From assembly GCA_964019165.1 (NCBI GenBank), contig OZ025276.1:13001313-13065312 (forward strand): DNA of 64,000 nucleotides, written 5' to 3'. The notes under the pieces were generated by a model. The model was not told where the DNA came from. It did not search any database and saw only the letters and a program-made list of their open reading frames with translations. This stretch comes from Mastigias papua (taxonomy: Eukaryota > Cnidaria > Scyphozoa > Rhizostomeae > Mastigiidae). Position 1 is the first letter of the stretch, and each line of letters begins with the position of its first letter. The position numbers and the translations under genes are program-made. This document shows, piece after piece, positions 1 to 26,640 of this stretch.

Positions 1-3000
1 TTAAATGGTGCTAAAGAGGTAAGCAAAAACTTATAAAGTTCTTTTAGAATTAGGATTCTTCCCTGAGACAAACAGCTAAGTTTATTCACTATATTTTCAT
101 AATCCGTTTGAACTAGTAGCAGCGCATGCAGTTCATCTGAACGGGATATTTTTCCAGTAAGATGCTTGAAGAGAAATTGCTTTAATATAACTTACATAAT
201 TTCTTTCACAAGGAACATAGTTCAATGCTAGTTCTCAAATTTCCTTACTTATGGACGTCTTTGCCACACTGTAGTACTTGTCGCCCCTCAATAATTCATT
301 TGCACATCTACACGCCATTTTTAGTATGGAACCTAGCTCAAGGCCTAGTCCCAAAAGTTCCTTATTTTTTTCGGACCTCCATTGGTCAAATAGTAGTACT
401 TAAGACCAATGAAACATGAAACACTTGACACAAGCATAGCAAGCAATCTATGCTGGTTTTGGCTGTTTCAAATTGAATAGTTCCTTAGGGGGTGTTCCTT
501 TAGTAGTACAAATTCTTTAAATATTTTGGCATTCTACATGTAGGTTCCTTATAAAAAACAAGCGTGTGTCATATAGAGACCTGAAGTGTCACGGGTTAAG
601 ACGGGATACAATAGGAATTATAAGTTTCAACAGAAATCCTCTGTGAAACATTCGAATGAGTAAATTGCAGTTTTACAAAGTCAAATAAGCGCTGTACAGG
701 CATAATAATAAAATACATACATTATCACAAGAAATATATCCAAATTAAACAAAAGAAATGAAGGGCTTACTTAAGCATTGAAATTTTATATGTGTATGAC
801 CTTAAAAATTTTCCTGGGCCTCAAATATCCAGTACTGAACTATCATAAACATTTTGAACAGTCAAGTACTACTGTCTTATAAACCACTTTCTCAGAGAAA
901 CAAAACGTGTATTTGTGACTAGTCTATTATTGTTTGATTCTGTATTTATAGATCCAATCGTTCATCTTATTACCATTAATTTAAGGCGGCATCATTCTCA
1001 GTTTGCCACTAAGGTTCGTAAAAGTCTTCATATCTAGACATCAGTATTCTCTTTCCTAGTATCAAGAATGTAAAGCAGACGACTCCAGGTATGTCTTTCC
1101 GTGGTACTACTGAGTATGTGATACCCACGCAAGTCTCTCTCGAAAAGTTTCTCATCTGTCCATACTCGTTCCTTCGTTCCATACATTGTATTACTTAGTC
1201 TGCCTTACAATGATAAATTTCGATTCTACAGCGTGAAGCGCAGGAATACAACAACTAGTGCGGATAGCGCAGTTGGATCTCTGCATGGTAGGTGCATTTT
1301 AACTGCTAAAAGAGCTGCAAACATCTTCGTAAAACACATTAACTTTAATTACCGTCTTATCGTTCAATTTGATGAGCTGATACCCTCAGATAATTTCGCA
1401 TAGGCGGGCGTTCAGAAAAAATTGATCCATTTTTCTCTTTGACTAAACGTGTTTCTCATAACACAAAGAAACAATGGTGATAGTTGGTACTACCAGCAAG
1501 TTGATTGAAATAACCCAAAAAGAGAGTTAGAATGACAACAAAATAAATGAACTACAAGTTCAAATTTGGTAAAACTTACCAGGCACATCTCAATGCCCAG
1601 TTCCCATTAGAATTTCCGTTATTTTGATATTTCCTTTTGTGCCAAGTCTATATCACTTTATTCTACTTATAGCCATCCCTTAGTGATGGTGATTCATGGA
1701 AGAGTCAAAACGCCCTTGGGCGGTGGAGCCGGGGGGGGGGAGTCGCTGTAGCCCCTACACTTTTTATAGGCAATGTACTTTAGTACACCTTGCAGCACCC
1801 TATATATCCCTTTAAATTTATTCTGCTCACTCGAGCCACATCCCCACCAAAAATGTTGCTCTGCGGTTCACTGAAAACGTCTAACGGATATGTCATACTA
1901 GTCTAGGTCTTTGGTTGGTTACTGTTTATGTCCTCAACATGAGACAAAGAAATGTCTCTGATATTTGTCGCAATTCTAGCCCTACAGTTTCCATCATATG
2001 ACACCATGGCAAGCCGCTTAACCTTCAATCAAGTGCTTACCAACTAAACCTGTGAATAAACTAGACAGTATATGCCTCTTCTTCTTGAATATCCAAAATA
2101 TACTCAACAGTGTGCTAAAAAGATCCAATTGCTTACTTCAGAGGAATCATTACAAACGTACAATAATGCAACTAAATGCGAAGAGAAAATCAAAGGCTCA
2201 GATGGCATAAAGCAGGTAAGCAAAAGGACACAAAATTCTTACAGGATTAGGATTCTTCCTTGAGACCAACTTGATTGTGCAAGAAGCTAAGTATTGGCTT
2301 CATGATCCATGCACACTGGTTAGTGCAGTTTTATTATCTGTGTTAACAGCTAACAACATATGCGATTCTTCTAAAACGAGGCTAAGGCTACTTTCGGCAG
2401 TAAGATCCTCGAAAAAGTTTCTTAAAAGTTTCTTAATTTACTGAAAAAGCACTGAAAACGAAAACAAAACGTAAAAACATTGTCTTTTGCAGAGCCCATA
2501 AGACTTATTGGCTTGTAAGAGCATAAAACATACAGTAGTGGACGCTTCTAAATTGTGAAAAACGTGTTCTCAAATTCGTGTCAGATGAGACAGAAATTTG
2601 CTAAGTTTCTTAACTCTTTCCTTGTAGTTCTAAAAGTTTCTTAAATTTTAGGGTGTCCAGTACTAGGTTTCTTATAAACTGGTTTGCTACAAAAACCGTG
2701 TATTATCTGTTTAAATTGAGTAACCAATTAATATAGCTTAAAATACTATAACTACTCAAATAAATAATATGTGAAAAGTCTGTTGGTACTACAGAACTTC
2801 ACTACAGCACCAAAAAGCGGTACCATGTTTTAGGCTTTTCAGTATGCCTAAAACATGGTACCGCTTTTTCGTGCTGTAGTAATAAATAATACATAAATAT
2901 GTATAATGTGTAATATATGTGACAACATGTTTTCACGTCATTAAGCTATTTAACAGTCCCAAGTTGTAAACCAGAAATTCAATATATAATTGCAAAATAT

Positions 3001-3816
3001 TTAAACAACAAATGAGTAAAGATAATAATATATCCAAAGTCTAACAACAAAATTGATGACATTTACGGTACTGTATTAGAAGTACGATCACACACAATAG
3101 AAGAAAATTCACGAGCATAGATGCAAGACAATTTACAAGACTATACCACAAGACGTGTGATCAAGCACATCAACAACGGAAAAAATCAGCACTGACATAT
3201 AACGGACAAAGAAGCCGTCATTATTCCAATTGGGCACACCGGCTCCTATTTGGCAGCTTGGCAAGACAGTAGTGGTAAGTTCCTATCGCTGCTATTATGG
3301 GATTGACAGGACTCCCCTAAAGGCAGCAAACCCGGTGTTCCGTACGGCTTATCCAAAGTGCACAAGAGACCTATCCTGCATGGTCCATATCATTAGCGGT
3401 TCTAGCACGTAGCATTGGGAGGGGAGCATTTGAGTGAAAATATATATTGGCTCAACAGGGAATGGTTAAATTATGACTTCTTCTTACCGTTTTGGGGGGC
3501 CATGGCCATCCTGCCCCTGAATTTCCCACTGATCCAAATATACACGCTTTTCACAACAAACCGCTTTACAAGAACCCTAGCACTAGATAGCCAAAAATTC
3601 AAGAAACTTTTAGAACTACAAGGAAAGAGATAAGCAACTTTAGAAATGTCTGTGTCATTTTTCACAGTTTTGGAAACATTTTTCCTCCACGGATTTAAAA
3701 GTGTCCATCACAGCATGTTTTATGTACTTAAAGGTCAATAACCCATATGGGCACTACCAAAGATAACAGACAGTGTTTCTACGTTTTACTTTCGTTTTCA
3801 CTACAGTGTTTTTCAG
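1..3816. other. gene-free repeat-rich region
   Basis: I see no supported gene here. The short reading frames are isolated, lack splice context and resemble no family. Degenerate copies of one repeat recur: a block around 1-80 (AAGCAAAA, then AGGATTCTTCC and TGAGAC) is repeated around 2215-2275. A block around 2615-2700 (CTTTCCTTGTAGTTCTAAAA, then GGTTTCTTATAAA) is repeated at about 51165-51230, and in reverse around 3595-3635. A run of nine or more G lies near 1731. Confidence 0.6.
2768..2880. repeat. fold-back copy of Penelope-tail repeat
   Basis: Reading plus, a minus-oriented copy of the tail (GTGAAAAGTCTGTTGGTACT, then a GCGGTACCATGTTTTAGGC-type block) runs into a plus-oriented copy that repeats the TACCATGTTTTAGGC segment inverted and ends with GCTTTTTCGTGCTGTAGT. 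Together they form a near-perfect hairpin. The same sequence forms the 3' end of the Penelope-like fragment at 48710-48788. It is one of four copies in the window. Confidence 0.75.
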
Positions 3817-4128
3817 TACCGTAAATCTTCGAACTAGCCCTTAGAGGCTTATTTATTTTTGATACTTTTGGTTAGGGGCTTATTCAAGGGGAGGGCGTTT
3901 TCGAGAGGGGAGCTTATAAAATTACTTGACATATGCAGCATAAAAAGCTCATTGTCAAAGCTCCTATTCTCCACAATATTAAAAGAACAGTCTAAATTTA
4001 AGCATTTGTCTATATCAAAGTCTTAATCATCATCTGGGGTGGGGGTTTATTCAAAGGGAGCTTTCTAACAATTTAAAGTTCTAACATGGGGGCTTATTCG
4101 AGTGGGGCCAATTCGAGGATTTACGGTA
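3817..4128. mobile_element. TACCGTAA-type MITE
   Basis: The element starts TACCGTAAATCTTCGAA and ends with the inverse of TACCGTAAATCCTCGAA, a 17-bp terminal inverted repeat with one mismatch. The 312-bp interior has no coding capacity. It contains repeated GGGGCTTATTCAAGGGG-like blocks typical of this end type. Related copies lie at 12385-13352 and 45700-46018. Confidence 0.75.
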
Positions 4129-6463
4129 AGGGAAACTAAAATGTGGCCAGAAATTAAAAAAAACTTTCACTACAAGGCCTAAAGTCAGGTTTCTTATAAA
4201 ATGAAACGCGCAAAAATACAAATTACTATTTATTGGAATGTTCTACAGTTCTTTATGTGTCTGTTATTATCACTCTTACAGCCAATAGAAAACGATGAGT
4301 GCTTAAAAGACACGCCAGAAGGAAGGTATGATGCATTGTTTTTCCTGGCTAGTTTATATAGTACATATTGCCTCCTTGCTAAAACGCAGTGACCATGTGA
4401 AGTATCTTAACCATGTTTTGTACTGTTGTAGTCACCGATAACTCGTACATGCATAGCCATGTGGCCCACGGCTAAACAAACGGAGATAAGCACCGCACTT
4501 TGTGCCTCTTGGCGAGGGAAGTGTCTTTACTTGCTAGCAGCTCAAGTGTTTCAACACTTTGGCAAATAGATGATAGAACTTGCATCAGTACTCTGGAAAA
4601 ATCTTCAAACTTTGGGCTAACCATACTGAATTTTTCTTCATTTCAAGGTTGTCAGCAAATGACATAAATGATATGCCACCGCAAACCAGGCCAAGATTCA
4701 ACGAAGTGATAACAAATGGTAAGCACCGATAGCCATTAAAAAACAACATTAAGTCCTCGATACGTGTCGCTTCCCGGTTTACTAAAAAAAATACGGGTCT
4801 ATCAGTCGAATCTGAAAGTAGAAATCCATTTGGCTTTGGCCCGTACCTACAGGGGTAGGGGGTATTAGAATTACACGAACTAAACTTGTAGGCAAAATCA
4901 CCAACTTGCTATTTCTGTTGCCCATTGCTTTAAGTTTAAATTTTTGTGCTCCAGAAAGCCAAGAAGATGAATTCAAAACAGATATTCTTATACCATGGGG
5001 GTGTCGCCCAATTTGTCCTCAAATTTAGGTTCTGTACCCCATAAACTGTATGGGGATGGCCCTTACATCATCAGGGAAATCTTGGAACGAATAGGTATCC
5101 TCTCAATGATAATACATTTATTAGTATTCGAAATTTCTTGTTTTCACAGGCTCTATAGTATGTCCACATTGTACAAAACAGTTCTATCTCCGTGGACAAA
5201 TTTCCCAGGAGGCAAAAAAGAAGCCATCTGAGAGAGACCTTAGGAATGTTTCAAATTGCAAAGCCGCAGAACACACAGACTGTGCAAGAGAAAATAAAAA
5301 GTGCATTCAATAGATTGTACGATAATTACGTACTAGCAACTAACTGTATTTCTAATGCTTTGTGTAAATAGTGTACCATAGCCTTTTTTAACATATTTTT
5401 ACTCGGGGGCAAACTTTCAGAAAGGGATTTTTACTGGGGGGCAAACTCTCAAAAAGGGACATGATACTAGGACAAAAAGCCTAATTTGAAATAAGGTTGA
5501 TACATGTGATATCCCTGTGATATATTGAGACAATGTTCATAAATGTTAAGTTTTGATGTAAAATAGTTTGGAGATGAAATTTCTAGTTTTATACGTGAAC
5601 GTATTGTTCGTGTATTATACAGTTTCCAAATGTTGTGCAAAAATGATATTGTGGTTCATTCTTTAGCCGATGAAACTCGAAGGGCCCCATTCATTGCAAC
5701 ATGATGACAGCAGTAATTTTTTGACAACATAGCTGAGAACCTATGCAAAAAGGGATATTTTTCTGAGGTCAAAAACCTCTTCACTCCGGGGGGAAAGTTG
5801 AAAACTGGGGGGGGGCAGTTGCCCCACAGTTTGTATGTTAAAACAGGCCCTGTAGTGTACATATTTTAAACTGAACAGGAGGCTTCTGTTAATCTGATAT
5901 CCTAATTTTGAGTCTCTCTGAATTGTAAGTACTTCCATGTTTCTGTTGTAGACAATGGCTCTAGCTTTGTGCTTATTTGTTCCATAATCTTTACATTGAC
6001 ATAGTAGGCAATGAACAACCCTGCTGTTACGTTGAGGCAGGCACGTAGCTGCATGGAGGGAGGCACAGGGGGCAATACCCCCAAAATGAAACAATCACAT
6101 GAATTTACTTCTCACAAAATTATTGCATGGAGATGTAACATCTCGGTTTAGTAATAGCTTATGGAACATTGTTGCAATACATGCCTACCAGTCCCCAAAG
6201 AATCTTTTTATTGCTTGGCTGCGAAAGTCTCGTAGTCTATTTTTATATCTTTTTTAGTTGATTTGTTCTGTTTCATCTTGTTCCTAACTTTCTAAATTGT
6301 AAGCATTTGCTATTTCCCAAGTCAGCAGTTCCCTTGCAAGCCAAATAAATTGCAAAAACAAGGTTCAATTTTCTGTTAGGGGTTTGTTTTCAGAATAAAA
6401 ATTTTACCCATCCTAAGTGAGGTAGCGGCAGATTTTCTCTCTCCAGGAACAGCTACATGGTTA
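4129..6463. other. gene-free intergenic stretch
   Basis: I see no coherent gene. Scattered frames of 60-117 codons occur on both strands around 4995-5231 and 5656-6094, but they lack splice logic and family resemblance. G-rich short blocks (GGGGGCAAACT-like) occur near 5404-5450 and 5788-5815 and look like decayed repeat sequence. Confidence 0.5.
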
Positions 6464-7913
6464 GGGTAATTCGGGGCAAAATGAGACACGGGGCAAAATG
6501 CGACATATCTTCTTTCATAATGAATTTTCGGTTTGTCCGGTGGAGAAACAAATCCGCTCAATCTATGATATAAAAAGTGAACTCCCTCTTTTAGCTTTTC
6601 AACCGTTGTTTCTGTGGTAACGAAAAGCTGAGGTGAGAAAAACGAATTTTTTGCGGATTCACCGATGATTAAAACAGCAATTTTGCCAAGGCTAAGGAAA
6701 ATATATTGAAAACTTTTTCAAATTTTTGCACCAATGATTCAAGGTGAGTGAGATACAACCCCCTATAGAATTTAGTTAAGCACAACTCTATATTATTCGC
6801 AATACCATAGCATGATGGAGTGCACAATTTTATGCTTAGTTTCTTTCTTTCTTCTGTTATCAAACTGGGGCAAAATTCGACGATGGCCTAAGTCCACTCT
6901 AATCTACTACTGGCAATCATAGTATATACTAGCATTTCTTAATTTAGATGAAACCATACGCTGAATTGACTTTGATTTCAGATGGTCCGCACTTATCAAA
7001 TGGTATAAAAAAGCAAAAACTGTTATTTCAGCAAAAAACTGCCGGATCCTTCTTCAGTGGGTATTCTCTAACGATTGTCGTTTTGGCCTTAGAAACGACT
7101 CAATAACATGAAGATTGAATTGAACATGTTATGTTTCCTTGCTTCAAGCAAATCGTTCTTAAAGTATTTGCAATATCCATAGCAATCAAGAAAAACTTTC
7201 GTTTGTCAACAGGATAATGCATCTGCTCACAGAGCAGAGTTAACTCAAAACTTCTTCAGATAGCAGAACATTAGATTTGACATTCGAATCTGTCAAAAAA
7301 TGCGTGGCTTCCCATCAAAACATCGATTAAAGATCTATTTTAACAAACGTTTTTCGCAACAATGTTTAACTTTTCGAATCTTCAAATTATAATTTTTTCC
7401 TTGGCCGTATTTCGACTTCCTGTCCTTTTTGATTTGCTGTTGTAATTTGCATCTAATTTGTATGTATAACCACGAACCTCCTTGATCTTTCGCCATTACA
7501 TAACTTTCAGAAGAATTTCATAAATTTCCTTCAATTAATTCGAATGTAAGTGTACTTATTTCAGTCATTTCAATTAGTAATATGTTGCTAAAAACTGTTG
7601 AATGAAATTTCTCTTGCCTCCGTCTCTTATCATTTAAAAAGGTAACTAGTAGATGTATGTCTTTAAGAGTTATAAACATAGAAGATAAAGTGTCTCATTT
7701 TGCCCCACATGTGGGGCAAAATGAGACGATATACCTGTTGTAGAAAAAGCTTGAAATTTTCAAATTATGAAAAGCTAGGGAAAATTGCTTTTGCTGTTGA
7801 ATAGTTCATATGTTTAAGTAAGTATACGAATGTTGTCCTCTTTCATTCACGTACTCCTGGCTGATCAAGAGTAGCATATTTGCTTAAGCGTCTCATTTTG
7901 CCCCGAATTACCC
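6464..7913. mobile_element. pogo/Tigger-type inverted-repeat element
   Basis: Left end GGGTAATTCGGGGCAAAATG and right end CATTTTGCCCCGAATTACCC are inverted repeats of at least 25 bp, flanked by TA on each side as expected for Tc1/mariner-pogo insertion. The 1450-bp interior is AT-rich. Minus-strand frames of about 60 codons are present, but no intact transposase is visible. The end sequence recurs internally around 6480-6505 and 6868, and as a perfect palindrome at 7692-7727. It is probably a non-autonomous or decayed element. Confidence 0.75.
7692..7727. repeat. perfect 36-bp palindrome
   Basis: GTCTCATTTTGCCCCACA followed immediately by its exact reverse complement. The half-site is the terminal sequence of the surrounding inverted-repeat element (6464-7913), so two element ends are joined head to head inside it with no spacer. 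Confidence 0.9.
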
Positions 7914-8220
7914 TACTGTGATGAAAGAAAGAAGCTTTGATCATTGTCGTCAATGTACCGGGTCCAGCAGCGGCTTTTAGGACGGGGGGGGGCGGGCGGT
8001 AGAAGGCCACTGCCCTATGAAGTAAGTTAGTAAGTAGTTTGACATACGGTTGGGAGATTTTATAACTAGACTATGCATTGAAAAAATTAAAGGGCCAAAG
8101 CGTGTTTAGGCTTTTCCAAAAGTCTTATAAGGAGAAAAACTCCCACCCCCCCCCAATAAAATATGGCACAAGAAACTACTGATTTGGAAAGATATGTGAA
8201 AAGTATTTCAATAAAGTCGA

Positions 8221-8345
8221 AAAATTAACCACCGATGCCCCCCTTAAAATTAACCACCGATGCCCCCCTTAAAATTAACCACCGATGCCCCCCTTAAAAT
8301 TAACCACCGATGCCCCCCTTAAAATTAACCACCGATGCCCCCCTT
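8221..8345. repeat. 25-bp minisatellite, five copies
   Basis: Five tandem identical copies of a 25-bp unit (AAAATTAACCACCGATG plus CCCCCCTT) start at 8221, 8246, 8271, 8296 and 8321, followed by a partial sixth start. The identity of the copies points to recent expansion. It lies about 600 bp beyond the UTP14 stop codon. Confidence 0.95.
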
Positions 8346-8952
8346 AAAATTTACAGAAATCCGCCACAGATTGGATCTTTGGATTTAACTCCTTGGTGTG
8401 TACACCCTAGATTGGACTTCATAGTTGTGCTCTTTTGAACTCCATCTTTAGAGTAGAGTGTATTAGTAGTAATTAATATTGCAGACTGTATATATAAAGA
8501 TCAAACGGGTATTTATCACTGACATATAACAGTAGTAAACTCAAACTGGAAGATTGTCGAATTTATCTGTATCCATTCAATTGCAAAAAATTCTGCTTGT
8601 GTTTATAGCTTTGTTAGTTTAGGGTATCAATGACATTTTGCAAGCTGAAATTCTTCCCAATAGAGGAATTTCGGGTCTACGTTGTATATTGGTGCCACCG
8701 TTGGGGGCACTGATTAGCAAGATAGATGTTAATTCAAATATGAGTACGGTAAATGTAAGATAAAACCCCACTTTCATCTTATCGTTCACTACGTCTTATA
8801 TGCTGCGAATGATAACGATAGAAATACAACAACGCCGTGCAGGCTTCCTGAGACTCGTAAATGCAGATCTAATAAAAACAACAAAGAATTCACGTCGATG
8901 TATCTAATGAAGCAAAATGGTAACACAAAGAATGACTGCTAAACGACAAATA

Positions 8953-24000
<15,048 letters not shown>

Positions 24001-24190
24001 GATGATTTCTAGTTAGGAAATGAACACCACATTTATAAAACAAAATGGTAACTTTCTAAGCATGGAAGTGAGGTGATAGAGGATGGAAAAACCGAATACG
24101 AGGCATTGTAAATATGCTGGGCGATGGTGATGGTGAGCCCATGCCTTGAACAGTCTCTTATTTTGTATTTTTGTGTTTTAAACATTCAAG
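24001..24190. promoter_or_regulatory. shared UTP14 / LANCL3-like intergenic promoter
   Basis: Only 190 bp separate the two divergent start codons, so both 5' leaders and promoters must lie here, or in unseen upstream non-coding exons. An AT-rich stretch with TTTATAAAAC at about 24032 could be a TATA-like element for either direction. A short upstream ORF (ATG GTA ACT TTC TAA) precedes the LANCL3-like start. The shared-promoter role is inferred from spacing alone. Confidence 0.55.
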
Positions 24191-26640
24191 ATGCAGCATC
24201 CCAGATACTTTGAGAATAGCTTAGATGATACGACGGCAGCTGAAGAAGTTTCAACAGCTCAAAAAGAATATGTACCAGAACTGCTTCAAATAATTAATAA
24301 AAATTGCCCACCAGTCCCAGAAAATTGTGAAGGTGCTATGTACGTCGGGGCTGCTGGCATTGGTTATGCATTTTATCATGTAGCAGAATGCCCCGTATTT
24401 GCAGAAAAAAGAAATCACTTTTTAGAAATAGCAGAATCTTACGTAAAGGTTGGCGCTTGAATGGATGTATCAATGATTTAAATGTTACCGATCGCTGCTC
24501 CCAGCTAGTATAGTATGGAAAGAAAGCGATTTGCACCTGACATGTTCGGTGCACAGAGTGGTCAACTGATGCACAGACTGGTGCTAAAATGTTACTTCTA
24601 CTGTTCTTATATGGCTAGAACATTAGCTATTTGGTGCACATCAGGAATATATGATAACGCTGTCCAGTGCACAGAAACCGTGGGCTCCCAGTTGATACCC
24701 TAGATTCCTGCATGCTGATATCTGATTGCCTCCTTTATTTGAAGCTAGGTAGTTGAAATGGGGCATTATCATTAGAATTGTTTGCACCCTTCATTAAATA
24801 ATGAGACTCTGTTATATTTTCCAGGTAGCAGTAAAGGAAATCAACAAAGTTGATCCTCTCAGAGGTGGTATTGGTGCATCACTTCTCCTTGGCCATGCAG
24901 GGATCTATTGTACAGCTATCTTGGTTTATGAGGCTCTTGGTATGGCTTGGTTTTGTAGATAGAAATGCAATTTATGGTTCCCATTAAACATGCAAACTTT
25001 CAGATATTCATGAATATGAGAGATTTGAGGGATGTGCATAATTATAGCAAAGTGCCATTCATCTCAAAATGACTGCTGAGATAGGAGTCAAGATTGAAGA
25101 TATGTTATAGATACAATAATTTTTTCTTTCTAGAATATAATGATAAAAATAAGGTGTATTCCCTCAATGGAACATTCATAGTAGATATTATCATTTTTTA
25201 GGACACCAAGCTGAAAAGACTGAACATCTGCAGAATTTTCTCAGTTTACAAGCCAACTTGCCTACCAACTTCTTTCCACCAGGATCAGATGAGTTCTTTG
25301 TAGGCAGAGCAGGATATCTTGCTGCCTGTTTAATGCTAAATAAACGTTTCCAGAAGACTGTCATCCCAAGTGACATCACATTGCAACTGTGCAACCTTAC
25401 CATTGAATCTGGTCGGCTGTATTCCAAGAAATACAATCATCCAAGCCCATTAATGTACACATACTATAACTCAGAGTACCTAGGTTTGTTGACACAGCCA
25501 TCTTATTGTAAATTTTTACGATAAAGTTATTGTCAAACTCTCCTGAATTGTTATTGCTTCCACCCTGTGATGTCTGTTTTGGTACCTCTGATTTCTAGGA
25601 GCTGGCCATGGGCTGTCCTCAATACTTTTGGCTCTGCTGAACTTCCCAGAGTGTTATGTTGGCAATCCATCAGTTGAAAATGACATTAAATCATCAATTG
25701 ACTATATACTATCATGTGAGCAAACCAATGGAAACTACCCACCTGTGCCAGATGAGTGCCGTGATGACTGGAATGAGCTTCTGCACTGGTGTCATGGTGC
25801 TCCTGGTGTATTGTATGTCCTTGCCAAGGCGTTCCTTGTTTGGAAAGATGAGAGATATTTATCAGCTGCATTGAGGTGTGGGGAATTGATATGGAAGAGA
25901 GGCCTGCTTAAGAAAGGACCAGGAATATGCCATGGGATTGCAGGTATATCAAGCATTCTTAGAGCAATTTTCTGTGGCTGTCTGTTGTTCTAATTTATGA
26001 TAATTTATTTCTTTGAAGTCATCTGAAACTTTCAAGTAGCAAACCTATATGCCTTTTTGACGTTATTGTCGATATGACGTTATCATCCCAGCTGCCTAGC
26101 AGTTGAAGCATGCACAGAAGGAACTTTTTCACGTTCAAGTTCCTTCTCCACATGTTTACCTCTTTACTTGCTTCAGCCCTTGTTCAAGTATGAACCAGTT
26201 ATAATAATCACAAGTTGTAAAGGTGCATTTCAAATCCTTGATTTTTAATGCACCGGTATTGATTCCTATACAGAAACTTAACTAAACTATGTTGCAGACA
26301 CTAAGGCACTGAAATTCATTGACCAGCAAACTACAAAGTAAAGGAAGAGCACTTATTTTTCTTCAATTACAATATACCATTTCAGAAATGTTAAAGATTT
26401 CTATTTTTTTAAGGGAATGGTTATGCCTTTCTTCTCCTCCACCGACTCACAAGCGATGAAAAGTACCTGCACAGAGCCAGGAAATTTGCTGCATTCATGC
26501 AAACAGAAGAGTTCAAAGGGAATTCTCGTGTCCCCGATGCACCTTACAGTTTATACGAAGGTATAGCAGGCACCGCATGTTTCTTGACAGATCTTGTTAA
26601 TCCTGCTGAGGCAATGTTTCCATTTGTGGACATATTCTAA
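24191..26640 (+). CDS. LANCL3: LanC-like protein, LANCL3-like
   Basis: Eukaryotic homologue of bacterial lanthionine cyclases. Family members bind zinc and glutathione and add glutathione to dehydroamino acids. Exons 24191-24448, 24825-24939, 25202-25483, 25599-25943 and 26414-26640 join in phase to 1227 nt, 408 residues plus stop; human LANCL1 is 399 and LANCL3 about 420. The N terminus RYFENSLDD matches the family start. LanC repeats are visible: GAAGIGYAFYH, FVGRAGYLAA, GAGHGLSSILLALL, HWCHGAPG, GICHGIAGNGYAFLLLHRL, SLYEGIAGTACFL. The zinc ligands are present as Cys283, Cys329 and His330, the equivalents of 276, 322 and 323 in LANCL1. RCGELIW followed by RGLLKKGPGICHG fits LANCL3 best. The donor of exon 1 (AAG/GTTGGC) is weak but is required by phase and homology. 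No defect seen. Confidence 0.95.

Noticed and set aside
3230..3665. Adjacent short frames on both strands
   Set aside because: No coherent protein features, no splice sites, and inside a repeat-rich region.
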